Positions 1-11,100 of a stretch of DNA of 64,000 nt are shown piece after piece. Within the stretch, counting starts at the first letter, position 1; each line of letters begins with the position of its first letter. The notes beneath the pieces are model-generated. The model was not told where the DNA came from and made no database searches. It saw only the letters and a program-made list of their open reading frames with translations. The stretch is from Holothuria scabra (lineage: Eukaryota > Echinodermata > Holothuroidea > Aspidochirotida > Holothuriidae): positions 31,393,986 to 31,457,985 of the forward strand of contig CM074196.1 of the NCBI GenBank assembly GCA_037179385.1, read 5' to 3'. Made by a program: the position numbers and the translations under genes.

Positions 1-3000
1 AGTGAAATTCATCTCCGATTTGGCTATTGGGGCACAAGGTGCAAATTCTTTCATGTAAGACGAGATTTTGGTACCTGCCAGAGATTGAGGGATGTTGATG
101 TTACTACATCGAAATTTGCAAAGATTTGAAGATCCAGGAAGACTTAAATATTTTGGGGGGAAGGGGAGGGGAGTGGCGGGGAGTGGCGGGGAGTGGGAGG
201 GGGAGGGGGAGAGGTGGGGAGGGGTGGAGGGGTGGGGTGGGGTGGGGAGGGGGTGGCAGGGGGTGGGGGTGGGAGGTGTGGGCGGTGGGGTTGAAATTGT
301 GATACAGCGGCACCACTGTACTAATAATCCTTAACAAAGTAGATGGCGTCCTACAGTTTTAGCTACATTGGAATCTGACGTCGGTGCCTAAACTCTAGCA
401 ATTTACCCAAGGTGTTTTCCAGTAAGTAGGCTCGGTAATTTGCTTTCGATATTTTCATTAGCCTTCTCTTTTACGCTGCTACTCTTCATTGCAACGCGAG
501 CACTTCGAAGCAATATTATTACAGTGCCGCTCATGTGAGTTGTGGCACGCACAGTCTTTTACTTAGGACGAGAGGCTGGGCATTAATATACGAAATTGTA
601 TAACCACACTCCCTACTACACTAAGCCTAGCCTAGGTAATGTGAAAGAATGATGTTAGGGCCCAAGTTGAATTCATTGTGTACAGTACGTGTAGGCCTAA
701 CGTAAGGCCTATACCCTCATTATGTAGTCTACATCACGTGTCTGCATAGGTACCGAATCCGCGAACAGAAAGTGGTAACAAAGGATAGCTAAAGATCCAT
801 ACTTGGAAAGTTGCGGGTTTGTCAACTTAGGTTACAGCACTGTAGCGCAGCAATTGTGTGTTTGATGTAGGAAGTGCTGCTGTGATTATTGCGTGGGCTT
901 ACATGGGCCTAACGTTCGGCTAACCGATGTTCTCTTTTTCATGCTTCATCATTCATGTTCAGTGTTGTTTCAACATAGGCTAGACTGTAGGCCTGGTCAA
1001 TTTTCCCCTCAAAATTAGGGTTGACCTTCAGACAATGATTTCACTTAGTCAAGCCTAGGCCTAGTTGTCCACAAGGAAATTTTCACACAGAACTTTGCCA
1101 AACGGTATGCTAATTTTGTTCACCTAGGCCTAAAAGTTAGGCCTGATTAACATTGTTAGGCCTAGTCTTGATCATTGATGATGGAAAAAGTTGGAAGATT
1201 TTATCAAACAGCAGTATACTTCTTCAATCAGAAAATTCTTTTCCATGGGACAACCAACCTTTAATTATTGGTTGAATGTTTGGAACTTAAGTTGTCCTAG
1301 ACAATAGGACAACCATGAAAATTGAACCCTGCTGCTGTACTGCGTACAATTATTAAACATTAGCCTGGCCTACATACACTTATTTTAAGATTTAAAACGG
1401 AGGCCTAGGCCCTAGCCAACATCAGAATGTAAATCTTAAATGTGCTATGAATTAATGAAACACTCAGTGTCCAACTGCGTACTAGCCTAGCCTACTACTG
1501 TTCTTGTTACCACTCAGCAGTACTACTAAAGTAAAATGGAATGTAACCCTACCTTCATTTGTTCTTCCTAAAGTAGCTTTAATGAAGGGGGCAATGCGCA
1601 CTGTTTAACAAATTTCCTAACTGGCTAACGTAACCCTAATCCTTAAACTAATCCCTAACCCGAACAAAGAATACGATTGATACAATATAATGGCAACAGC
1701 CAATCAAGAAACACTTTGTTAAACAGTGCGCACCTACCCAATGAAGGTAAGTTTGCATTGTTTAGGATTTGTGATTCCCTCACCAGTTCAACTTCAATGT
1801 TCTTTGGTGAATCTTTGGATTAGGCTGTGAGCAGTAGCTATGAATTATGCCAAAAATAAGGACAAAACAATCAACGTTTTCTTGTTTATCAAATGATCTT
1901 CATTATTGTAGTGCGCCGCACTACAATATTGGCATTTACTGGCCGACTGACAATTTCTTTTGTGAAGCCTTTTATTGCTCACAACTCATTTCCTGCGTGT
2001 ACCATAACTTAGTTCGTACAAATATCCATGCCCTACCCTTTAACAATAGCAGTTAGTGCAACCTGTGGCCGTCTTTAAACAAAAATCAACTTCAGAAAAG
2101 CAAATACTACAACTACAAGACCGATTTAAGGAGTCAGCTTCATGAAAGAGCATTGCGGATAAATTTCCAGAAAACGCGATGTAATGTGGTTCGGCCTTTG
2201 CCCACTGAGGTGATAAGCCTAAAGAATCAATCACTGCTTCCAAATTGGAACACGCAACATGGCGCCATTGTGTCCACTATCGTTTAACAGTATCAAGACG
2301 TTATTGTACAGTATCATCATCTAGCTACTACGGAGCAGGGAATTGCCAATTCCCCGTACGGAACGAATTGGTTTCACTGCATTGGATTAAGCGACTTGTG
2401 CTGTAGTTCTATTATCATGCTTTATTCCAGTGGTAAAAGCAGAAGCTATTTTGACAGCAGTCTGGCTGGAACGTTTTGACAGCATGCATGTAGCATGCAT
2501 TGCGAATTAACGAAACACGGATGTTAAAACACACAGCTTCAACAGTTATTCGGCCTTCCACGAGACAGTTGTCATATGCATGCAGCTGTGCAGTTGGAGA
2601 GCTTGAGAGGGCGTCATTATTTAACATAAAGAACGGTGAAAGAGGAGTCGAGAACCGATAAAACCATTTTAGGCAGGAGTAAACAACACGACAGAGCATA
2701 TCGTATGGCTAAGTAGGCTACTCAGCACAAGTCCTTGAACAGGATTATGCTTCGTCCACTTTGTTTTACTCCAAACTAGACTGTATACAGAGTAAGTCCT
2801 ACCGTTACGTGCAGTACACGGTCCTGTTCAAGGACTACTCAGCACTTGCTTCATTGTTGGCAAATATGCTTCAAAATAGAGCCAGTGACTGACTACTAGC
2901 ATAGAAGGTCCAGATTTACTCCATCATTGGATACTCTTCTATGATTTCTTTATGCGTCCAGCCAGGGAGCTGGGAGACAAGTGGTCCATCTTTGTAATAT

Positions 3001-4878
3001 CAAGAAATAGGGTTGAGAGGAGTGGCCAAAAAGAAACAACAGCCCCTCTTCCCACCATGAACAAAATCTAAAGTTCAAATTATAACTGGGATACTGTACT
3101 AACTGAAAAGACATGTCTAACACGCACTGCAATTCTGCGTATTTGCAAGCAAATGCAGATCTAGTTTTCTCTGTAGTTTCATTAGTTTTGTCTATAAGCC
3201 ATTTATAACATTCACTAAATCTACTTTGTTCAAAAGAGATCCTGCAAACTCATGCAGCCTCCTGCGAGGTTCAGAGTGGATCTTTCTTAAATGCTTAATT
3301 TTTAATTCCAAATCATTCCTCTCAAAACGTGCCTGTGTATACCAACAGATTTCAAGTCCTGCAAGCGCCCCGTCCAACATGGATTGTGACATCATAGTGG
3401 GCCCAAAGTTACTGTAGCCTAACTCATGTGGAAGTAAGGATTTATTTTAACAAATTGATAATGAAATGGAGAGAACTAGAGGTCTACTGTAGGCCTACAG
3501 TAACATTACTAATTAGAGTCTCTAGACTCAATCAACCTAGAATTTAACCAAGGCCAAGGCCTACTGTGGGGACACAGGCTGATCTTTTAAGCAGATTTGT
3601 ACAGGGTAAGCACCAGCTCAAAAATTTAAGGGGGAAATTCCCCCCTTTGTCTAAAATTTTGAGGGGGATCTGAGAATCTTGGAGGGAGACATGAGTAAAG
3701 TCAAATCTTGGAAAAAATAATGACACATGCCTTCCAGAGCATAAACCAAAGTGTATATAACCCATGCATCCCCCACCCATCCCCCACCTCTTTCTACTGC
3801 ATGTACAATTCCAAGTTAACCAGTTTGACCTTTTGACCATTTACTAGTAATCATCATGACCAGACCTTGTCTTTCAGCACTGATTCTGAAGGAAAGCTCA
3901 TGTTTTCTGCATAGACTGCAGCTGAACTTGAAGATACATTGGGCAGACAAAAAACATCAAGTGAACTTTACTCAAATAAGCCTAGGCTATATACTTTGCT
4001 TGAGGTCTGTATAGTTTGTTTCAACTATCACCAAATAGACCTAATCCTTTATAAGCTACAGCTAAAATTTTACACAATCTTCAATTTATTTAATTCAACT
4101 CTTTTTTAAGATTGATTATAAGGTTTTGCCAGTTTAACATGCTTCTAAAGTTCTGACATTGTGGTCCCATACTTCAAGTCTCTGATCATCCAAGTCCTTT
4201 TAAATTTCAGTGCCACTGTGGTATGTCACTAAATGTTTAATGCTGCAGTCTTAGAAAGAAGCAAACCACATTGTGAAATTTACAGGTGTCCAAAATTATG
4301 TAGGTGGCATTTATTTCTCAAAAGATGTATGAGACCTGTGTAAAAATACTCTAACTTAGTCCTTACAGTACCATCATTTTCAAAAAATTTGCTTCGCTAC
4401 TTTTGAGGTACGATACTCTTTTTTAGAGCTGCTGGCACTAGCTTACACACCATCCTAATGTATTGTCTATATGAATACATGGAAAGCCTAGGCTGTAACA
4501 TTAAAACTTACCTTGAAAGCAGCCACATGCTAACTGTACACAGAGTTTTTCTCTCAGCACAACATAACTACTGTTTAAACTAACTAGTCAGTGCATGCAA
4601 GAAGTGTTCATGGGATATAAGTACGGAACATACATGCCTCAATAAGTGCATTCTTAATGCAAGGAAGAAAATACATGTATCTTGCAGGATGGGTCTACAC
4701 AAAAATCTGTGCGGGATTTCCCCCCTACAACCTACAAGTTTTCTTGTGCGGGAACTGACAACCTTTTGCAGGATTCCCACAATCCTGCTGCTAATGTGAA
4801 CTCTGGATCTGTGTATTTTTAAATTGTACTTCCTGTATTGAAAGTCAATTTTTAAAGTGTATACAAATTTTTTTCCAG
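1..4878. other. Upstream region: promoter, 5' untranslated exon(s) and first intron not resolved
   Basis: No coding sequence was recognised. The first 300 bases contain a G-rich tract, listed separately. TAGGCCTA-type words recur between about 600 and 1500. Two CpG-bearing spots could mark the start of transcription. One is 470-540, ending in the donor-like GTGAGT at 535-540. The other is about 2210-2400, with the palindrome ATGGCGCCAT near 2259 that resembles a YY1-type core. Neither is more than a candidate. The rest is AT-leaning sequence in which I see nothing definite. Confidence 0.35.
155..291 (+). repeat. G-rich low-complexity tract
   Basis: Nearly continuous runs of 3-6 G separated by A, T or C, with degenerate GGGGAGTGG-like words. 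It is a purine-rich, quadruplex-prone strand. The Gly/Gly-Val-rich translations in this stretch come from composition, not from a gene. Confidence 0.85.
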
Positions 4879-4906
4879 AACATACAGAACCCTGCTTGAA
4901 TCCAAA
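4879..4906 (+). other. CCDC47: 5' UTR part of the first coding exon
   Basis: A T-rich tract followed by CAG at 4876-4878 is a good acceptor, leaving 28 untranslated bases before the ATG at 4907. The start context is AAA-ATG-A, with A at -3. The first in-frame ATG is immediately followed by a hydrophobic signal sequence, which supports this start. At least one untranslated exon must lie upstream; I could not identify it securely. Confidence 0.6.
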
Positions 4907-5191
4907 ATGACGTTTGGCTGTAGCAAAGTCCTTTTTTGTCTTTTGGCGATTCTCATCGGGTCTGTTCTAGCTGTCAACCGCCATGGGGCAGAGGTGGACG
5001 ATAACGAATTTGCAGAGTTTGAAGATGTTGGAGATGAAGAAGAGTTGGATGATGGTGTAGTGGAACCAGAGGATGAGGAAGAAGTATTCTTTGATGACGA
5101 TGAGTTTGTAGATGAAGAGGAAGATGATGAAGGTCTTGTGATGGATGATGAATTTGAAGACGAAGATACAGAAGAAGATGTTAACATTGAG
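4907..5191 (+). CDS. CCDC47: CCDC47 exon: signal peptide and acidic lumen
   Basis: Residues 1-95, phase 0 at the donor GTGAGC (5192). Residues 1-22 form a hydrophobic signal sequence ending in a VLA-type cleavage site. Residues 23-95 are mostly Asp and Glu, as in the low-affinity, high-capacity calcium-binding lumen of CCDC47. The following intron (5192-6275) holds a 185-bp hAT-like element and a fragment of a dispersed repeat. Confidence 0.93.
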
Positions 5192-8100
5192 GTGAGCACA
5201 AGGACAGAGTCATTTATCTAACTGGCAGTTTTTCGAAGTCACTTACACTATTCCTTTGCCTAACTGCCCACACTGCTGCCCATTTAAATGACTCTCCCTT
5301 GAAAACCTGTAGGCAGTGTTGTAATCAAGTCACTAGATTAGTGACTAAAGTCACCAGTTTTCCAACTTTTAAGTGACTTAAGTGGAGTCATTGACTCAAG
5401 TCAGTGTACTATTTCAATGGGGAAATTACTCCTGAATTCTATCGAGTCACTGTCATTTTGAGAGGAAGTGACCCGAGTGGTGACTTGTTACAACACTGCC
5501 TGTTGGTTGGATTGCAAAATACATTAAAAAGAACTTTCAGGTACTGCTGAGACAGGCTTTGGAGATGACTTTTTTTGAAATGGGTAATCCAGAGCCCTAC
5601 TGTGTGTATGTTGCAACATGAAATGGCATTGTGACTAGGACTATTAAGAAGTTGTAACTTTTAACCAAGGCCTTCACGAGCGTACCACCACAGCAAAATT
5701 TGTGATTTTAGTTAAGTCTGTTCACTGGTATTTTGACCCAGGTTGGCCTTCACTACATGCTTCCCAATAGTTGAAGTGCTGAATGGCCCATGTTGGAGAA
5801 ACCTAACCATCAGTTGAAAGGAATACTGTAGGAGACCAACTTTAACATATAAGCCACTAGGGCTGGAAAAAACGTTTATTTCTCAGGAACAGAATAAAAT
5901 TATTTTCCAGAAAGGAGAAAAATTTGCCACATTTTGTCGTATTTTCCGCATACAGAAAATACACATTCCCCTCCAATTGCGAAATTTACTTTTCAGATAG
6001 CCAAATATCTCACGAAGGAGCCTTCCAGCTTCCCAACTTTTTTCATCCATTTGAGCCACTTGAAAAAAGAATGCAAACATAGCTTACAAAACATGACATG
6101 TTGCATTTTTGTCGGTACTGAAAACCCTCAGAGACTCCATCTCATGGAATTGGAAAGGCCACTATGCCCTACTTCCAGCTGAAAATATCAACTCTCACAC
6201 ATTACTTAAAAGCTATTCTCACAGTTAGTCCACAGAATCCATTTGTTCAAAAGTTATCTTGCTTTTCATTGGCAGGATGAAGATGAATTTGAACATTTCA
6301 AAGACAACGAAGAGTTTGAAAACTTTGAAGGAGAAAAACCATCTCGTGGGAAAGGAGCAGTGCCTGATCTCGAAATAGCTAAGGTAAAGTAGTTTCTCTT
6401 GTTTTTTTCACTTATTTCTGTGAAAAAGTTTTTGACTGCACATGTTCAAAGCTGAACATTGTAGCTATGTTTCCTGTGGGAGAGGTAAAGTTGGTGATAT
6501 TCATTGTTACATTCTGCACCCCATCTTTTGAAGAGGTGGAAATAAACATTTCTGCTGGGGAGTCAAATTTGGACATATTTGATAGGTTTGATTAGATTTT
6601 GCTGTTGAAGTTGTATGCCTTAGCTCAGTGATTATCAACTTGGGGTCTACTGATCCTCCCTCCCCCCAGGGTCTGTGAAACTTGTTTGGGTGGGGTTGAC
6701 AAAGGGCGAAGGGGTCAGTGGGGGTCTGTGGGAAAAAGCAGGGGTCCATGGAAAAATTATTGGTCTGTGCAAGCTAAAGTGCTTTAAAAATTCAGTCAAA
6801 AATCGTAGGTGTTATATGAAACCATAAATCATACAGCAGCCTGTACTCCTTAACAAACAAATGTTTTTGTGGCTTAAATAAATTTTCCCTCTTCTAAAGA
6901 AGGTTAAGGCCCCTTCCATTCACTGCTAGCAGTTTGTTACATTATAGGCCATGAGCAGACGCAAACAAGTTGTACTGCTGAGGACCAATCACATTGGATT
7001 TTGAACTTTGTTGCTGTTTACGAATTGGGTCAATGAGGCTCAGGCACACTTCCATAGCCCTTGTTAGGGCTGTTCAGCAATTTTTGGCATATTACATGCA
7101 TGCAATGCGGTCCAAATTATACCTGCTTGCTCTCTGTCATCTTGGAAAAATACAAGTATTTATGTACAACTGAACATTCACACTGCAAACTGCATATCAT
7201 GGTGTCTATTATTACAATGCACAATCAATCTCCTTTCAATGAAAGGTAGCAGAAAAGCTATTGAATTTATGTGCAACTCTTATGTTAGTTTCTGTTTAGA
7301 CGATGATCTGACCTAATAGGGTCTAACACTACCTTTATTACAGTACGACAGTGAACACATGTTAAGAGAATTTGACAGAGAGAGAGACCACATCATAGAA
7401 ATGACCTTCATGGCAGTATCACCCTGACTATTATAAAATAAAATAAGGACTGTTTATAGGTGTTCTTTTCATTTTCAACACTAACAAAATACAAAAGCAA
7501 AGTAGACCTGTTTACAATTTTTCTCATTAATTTTGTTTCTGTTTCATTCGGTCCTTTTGCAAAAATCTTTGTCAGACGGACACAAAAATCCTTGTTTTTT
7601 GCAACAAATAAACTTACATGTTTGTATGGTACTGTACATGCCTTCAAGCACAGGTTACATTTGCATCAAGAGCAATAGGCTCGGCTTGAAGTATTATTAA
7701 AATATCAGTTTGCAACAATTCCTATTTTCAGCTCAGTATCAATTTATATTTCTTATAATTTGAGAATGACAAACTGTTCCCCATTACAGTAGGTGTAGAG
7801 TAAGTCATTACTCAATCAAGAGATTTTCTTTGCCTTGAAAGGGGTCCCTCAATATCTTCAGTTATTAAAGTTGGATCGATTTGATACTTTGTATATGTAG
7901 ATGTGTTTGTTTGAAGAACCATTCAGTGTCTGGTGGAGGTCAAAGGTCATGATCTTTGGTCAGCAGTGTTTAGATGTTGCATTATTTGGATAAATATACA
8001 GTATCATTGAAAACTCAATGCATTTTTGCATTTTGGTTTACTGCCATTTTCAGTCGGACAATCAAAAATTATTTCGGACCAACAAAATTTTGATGACAGG

Positions 8101-11100
8101 TTGTCCAGTGGACAGCCTAAAAATATTCTTGAAAATCAGGCCTGAAAGGGGTCCCTCAAAAAATATTAAACAAATCTGGAACAGCCTAACAGGATGGAAA
8201 AGGGGATGAGAAAAGGTCAAGAACCTAGGCCCTGTCAAATAACATTCTGGTTTGATTTAGCAATACCACTCAGATTTCTTCCAGTTTTGTTGCACTGGAT
8301 TGCTTACCCTACTGTATTGAAATGCAGAGCATCAAGCAAAACAGCAGTGGGTACCATTTGTAGAGTCTTTGGTATGACTTGGTGTTAGAATCGAACCCTG
8401 GACCCCCCACTTACCCAGATGCTCCCCCATTAGACCTAACAATTCGCCTAAGATTTTTGTGGTAGAAAACATCTGCCTCCTACATCGATGTTGGAGGGTG
8501 AAAATAGTAGTCAGGGGAGAAAACTGTCTTACCCTTCCCTGATCCAATGCAGATTATTTACTTAGTACTCTATTATCCTCACCATTACAGGAAATGTCCA
8601 TTAGCCAGATTTTAGAAAAAGTCCAACACAGCTGATCCTCTTAACTCTGTGTAGCTCAACTTTCTGGCAGACATGAACCTTATCTTAACTTCTGAGACCT
8701 TAAAAGTTGAAAGTCGCCTATGCATGACACACTGAAAAGCTGTGCTGGGCCAATAGGATGCCCTCCCCCAACAAATCATTAAGGTGGCCTAATCCTTCTT
8801 ACCCGAGTTGTCATTGGCAGGTCGGGTCAGAGTAGGTAATGGGGAATTCCTGTCATGCCCTGTGGGCTGGGATTTGTAGAGCATGCCCAGGATGTCCTCC
8901 ATTTGTTTTTCAGTAAGAGGGGACTAAAGTTGACACCAAATTGTGAACTTGAACTTTACTTGAAATCTAAATTTTTAATAGTAGCTGCTCTTATTTGTGT
9001 TGGTGTGTTTTGAGATCCCATCTAATAAACTGTTGCCCTACACAGTGGCGTGTAATGCTCCACATAAGCAATGGAGTAGGGAAAACAAGCCAGTGAGCCA
9101 CAACTGGAAAAGAGGCTGTGGCCGACTCGACTTGAACCAATACTGTAGGTTGGAAACTGGGCTGTATAACTCTATCTTACTTACTATTACAAACACTAGA
9201 CACAGCTGTAATTATGGATTCTGCCCCAGTGGATTGACATTTGTTAAAGTGTTCCAGAATACAAAGCTTCATACTGTCATGAGTTACAGCACTGTAGTAT
9301 ACAGTAGTATTGCATTAAATTTTACCCAAAGACTTTTTGTAGTTTACTGTACAGTATGTTGCTGTTCTCTTTGTTCCCAGGTGCCTGTAAATTTCAGCAA
9401 TAACTGGAATAATTACTATCTGGAAATAATGATGCTTGCTGGTATTGCAGCCTACATCCTCAACTATGTCAGCGGTAAAAGTAAAAATCAGCGTCTTGCC
9501 ACTGCATGGTAAGGTCTCTCTTTCAAACTGAGATTTTAGCTTACATTAACCAGGGACCAAAAAATAGGGGACTGTTATCCCAGTGCCCTGAGAAATTTGC
9601 TGCAGTCCATAGCTTCTACACGAAAGGGATCCGAATAGCTCTTTAGTAAGTCAGGAACCTCTGAATGTACTGCTCAGCCCATGTATTTGGTTACCATGGC
9701 ATCAATTTGAAGAAACAACAAAATTTTGACAGAAAAACGTCTTTGAAAACTTTCTTAGTCATGGAAATATGCATTATATAATGTGTGGTTGTTTATTGCT
9801 AGTCTAAGAAGGTTTCCCCAACTGAGTTTTGGTCAAGTTTTGTACCTTGCTGTGCCCCCAAGATTCCATGTGTTTTTGGACAGGATGACTCCAAAAGTTT
9901 GGTGACCCCTGTTAACCGATATATAGGTCCAAAACCTACTGGACTATCATTTATAGGATTGTATTGTAAGTTGTGTTTTGGTTTGGTCATTTCCTTGCCA
10001 GACTCTGGAAGTGCTGTAAGAAATAAGCATTACAGTGTTTGCCATAGTGTGTACTCTGCATCACGAAACCATGTGTACTTGGTATGAGTGTCATTCAGCA
10101 TGGCAAATCTGTGATGTAATTGCAAAGCCTCTGTAGAGTGCTTTCAATGACATCAAAAGCCCTGTTCCTTTTGGAGACTAGTGTAGTACATTTATACTAG
10201 CAGGAGCTAGCTAAAAAACAGTTGACGACCCACATGATGACTGCTGTTTTTGTCCCATCAGTGGGCTTAGCTACCGAATTATGATGTCACGTGAATGTAT
10301 TTTATATGAGGTACATAATTGTTTGCACTCTGTGTGTCCACAGACATGTGTAGCTGACAGTTATTACATTAGCCAGGGTTTCTAATTACAGTTTCATGTA
10401 AGACGCTTAGGGCACATGTGTGCATCTACATTTTAATTTATGATTTCTGCTTGATATTGGCATGGTATGTATGAATCTATCACAAATCTTTGAGTAAATG
10501 AAGTTGACATGAATGTGAAGTAGATTTAAAGGAAATGTAATTGCACTCTCTCTATAGCAAGGCACATCATAATCCAGTGTCGAGACTGAGAACACTGCGT
10601 CTGTCATGTTGAGTCTTTGGAAAGCTTTAAGTCGCCTCGAGTCACAAAGTGTTGAGTCTCGAGTCACATCGAGTCTTTAGCTATTCTAGTCGAGTCCAGT
10701 CATGCCGAGTCTTCCCTCAGCTCAAGTCGAAGCACTTCGAGTCTTTGGAGAGCTTCAAGTGGTCTTGTGACTCAAGTCACCTCAGTTAGAATGTGTTTAT
10801 TTTCTTTGAGTCACTCCAAGTCACCTGATCTCTCACATGTTCAAGCAGAGCTGCCAAGTCTTCCTCATTTTGCAGAAGACTTCCTGAAAATTTCTCCTCC
10901 AGACATGCAAAATATAAAATCTTCCTGATTGAGAACAGAATTTCCCCCGTTGAAATACACACAAATCCCTGAAATCTTCCTGATTTATGTGGTATATCTT
11001 CCTGATTTCAAGACCTCAATGTTTGAAAAAGTAGTGTAGAATGCAGAAGGACTGTTAGATTTATTAGAATCAGCAACTATATGCAAACTTTGTCTCTTTA

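Noticed and set aside
92..337. Open frames on both strands, Gly-rich and Pro-rich
   Set aside because: They are translations of the G-rich tract; composition explains them entirely.
535..540. GTGAGT as donor of the missing first exon
   Set aside because: A strong donor word beside CpGs, but many such words occur in 4.8 kb and no transcript evidence selects it.
4852..5199. 115-codon Ser-rich open frame on the minus strand
   Set aside because: It is the antisense of the Asp/Glu-rich CCDC47 exon; GAT/GAA codons read as Ser-rich on the other strand.
8997..9512. 171-codon plus-strand open frame
   Set aside because: Its last 43 residues are a real CCDC47 exon, but the rest runs back through a SINE across a clear CCCAG acceptor. 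It is fortuitous read-through, not a longer exon.
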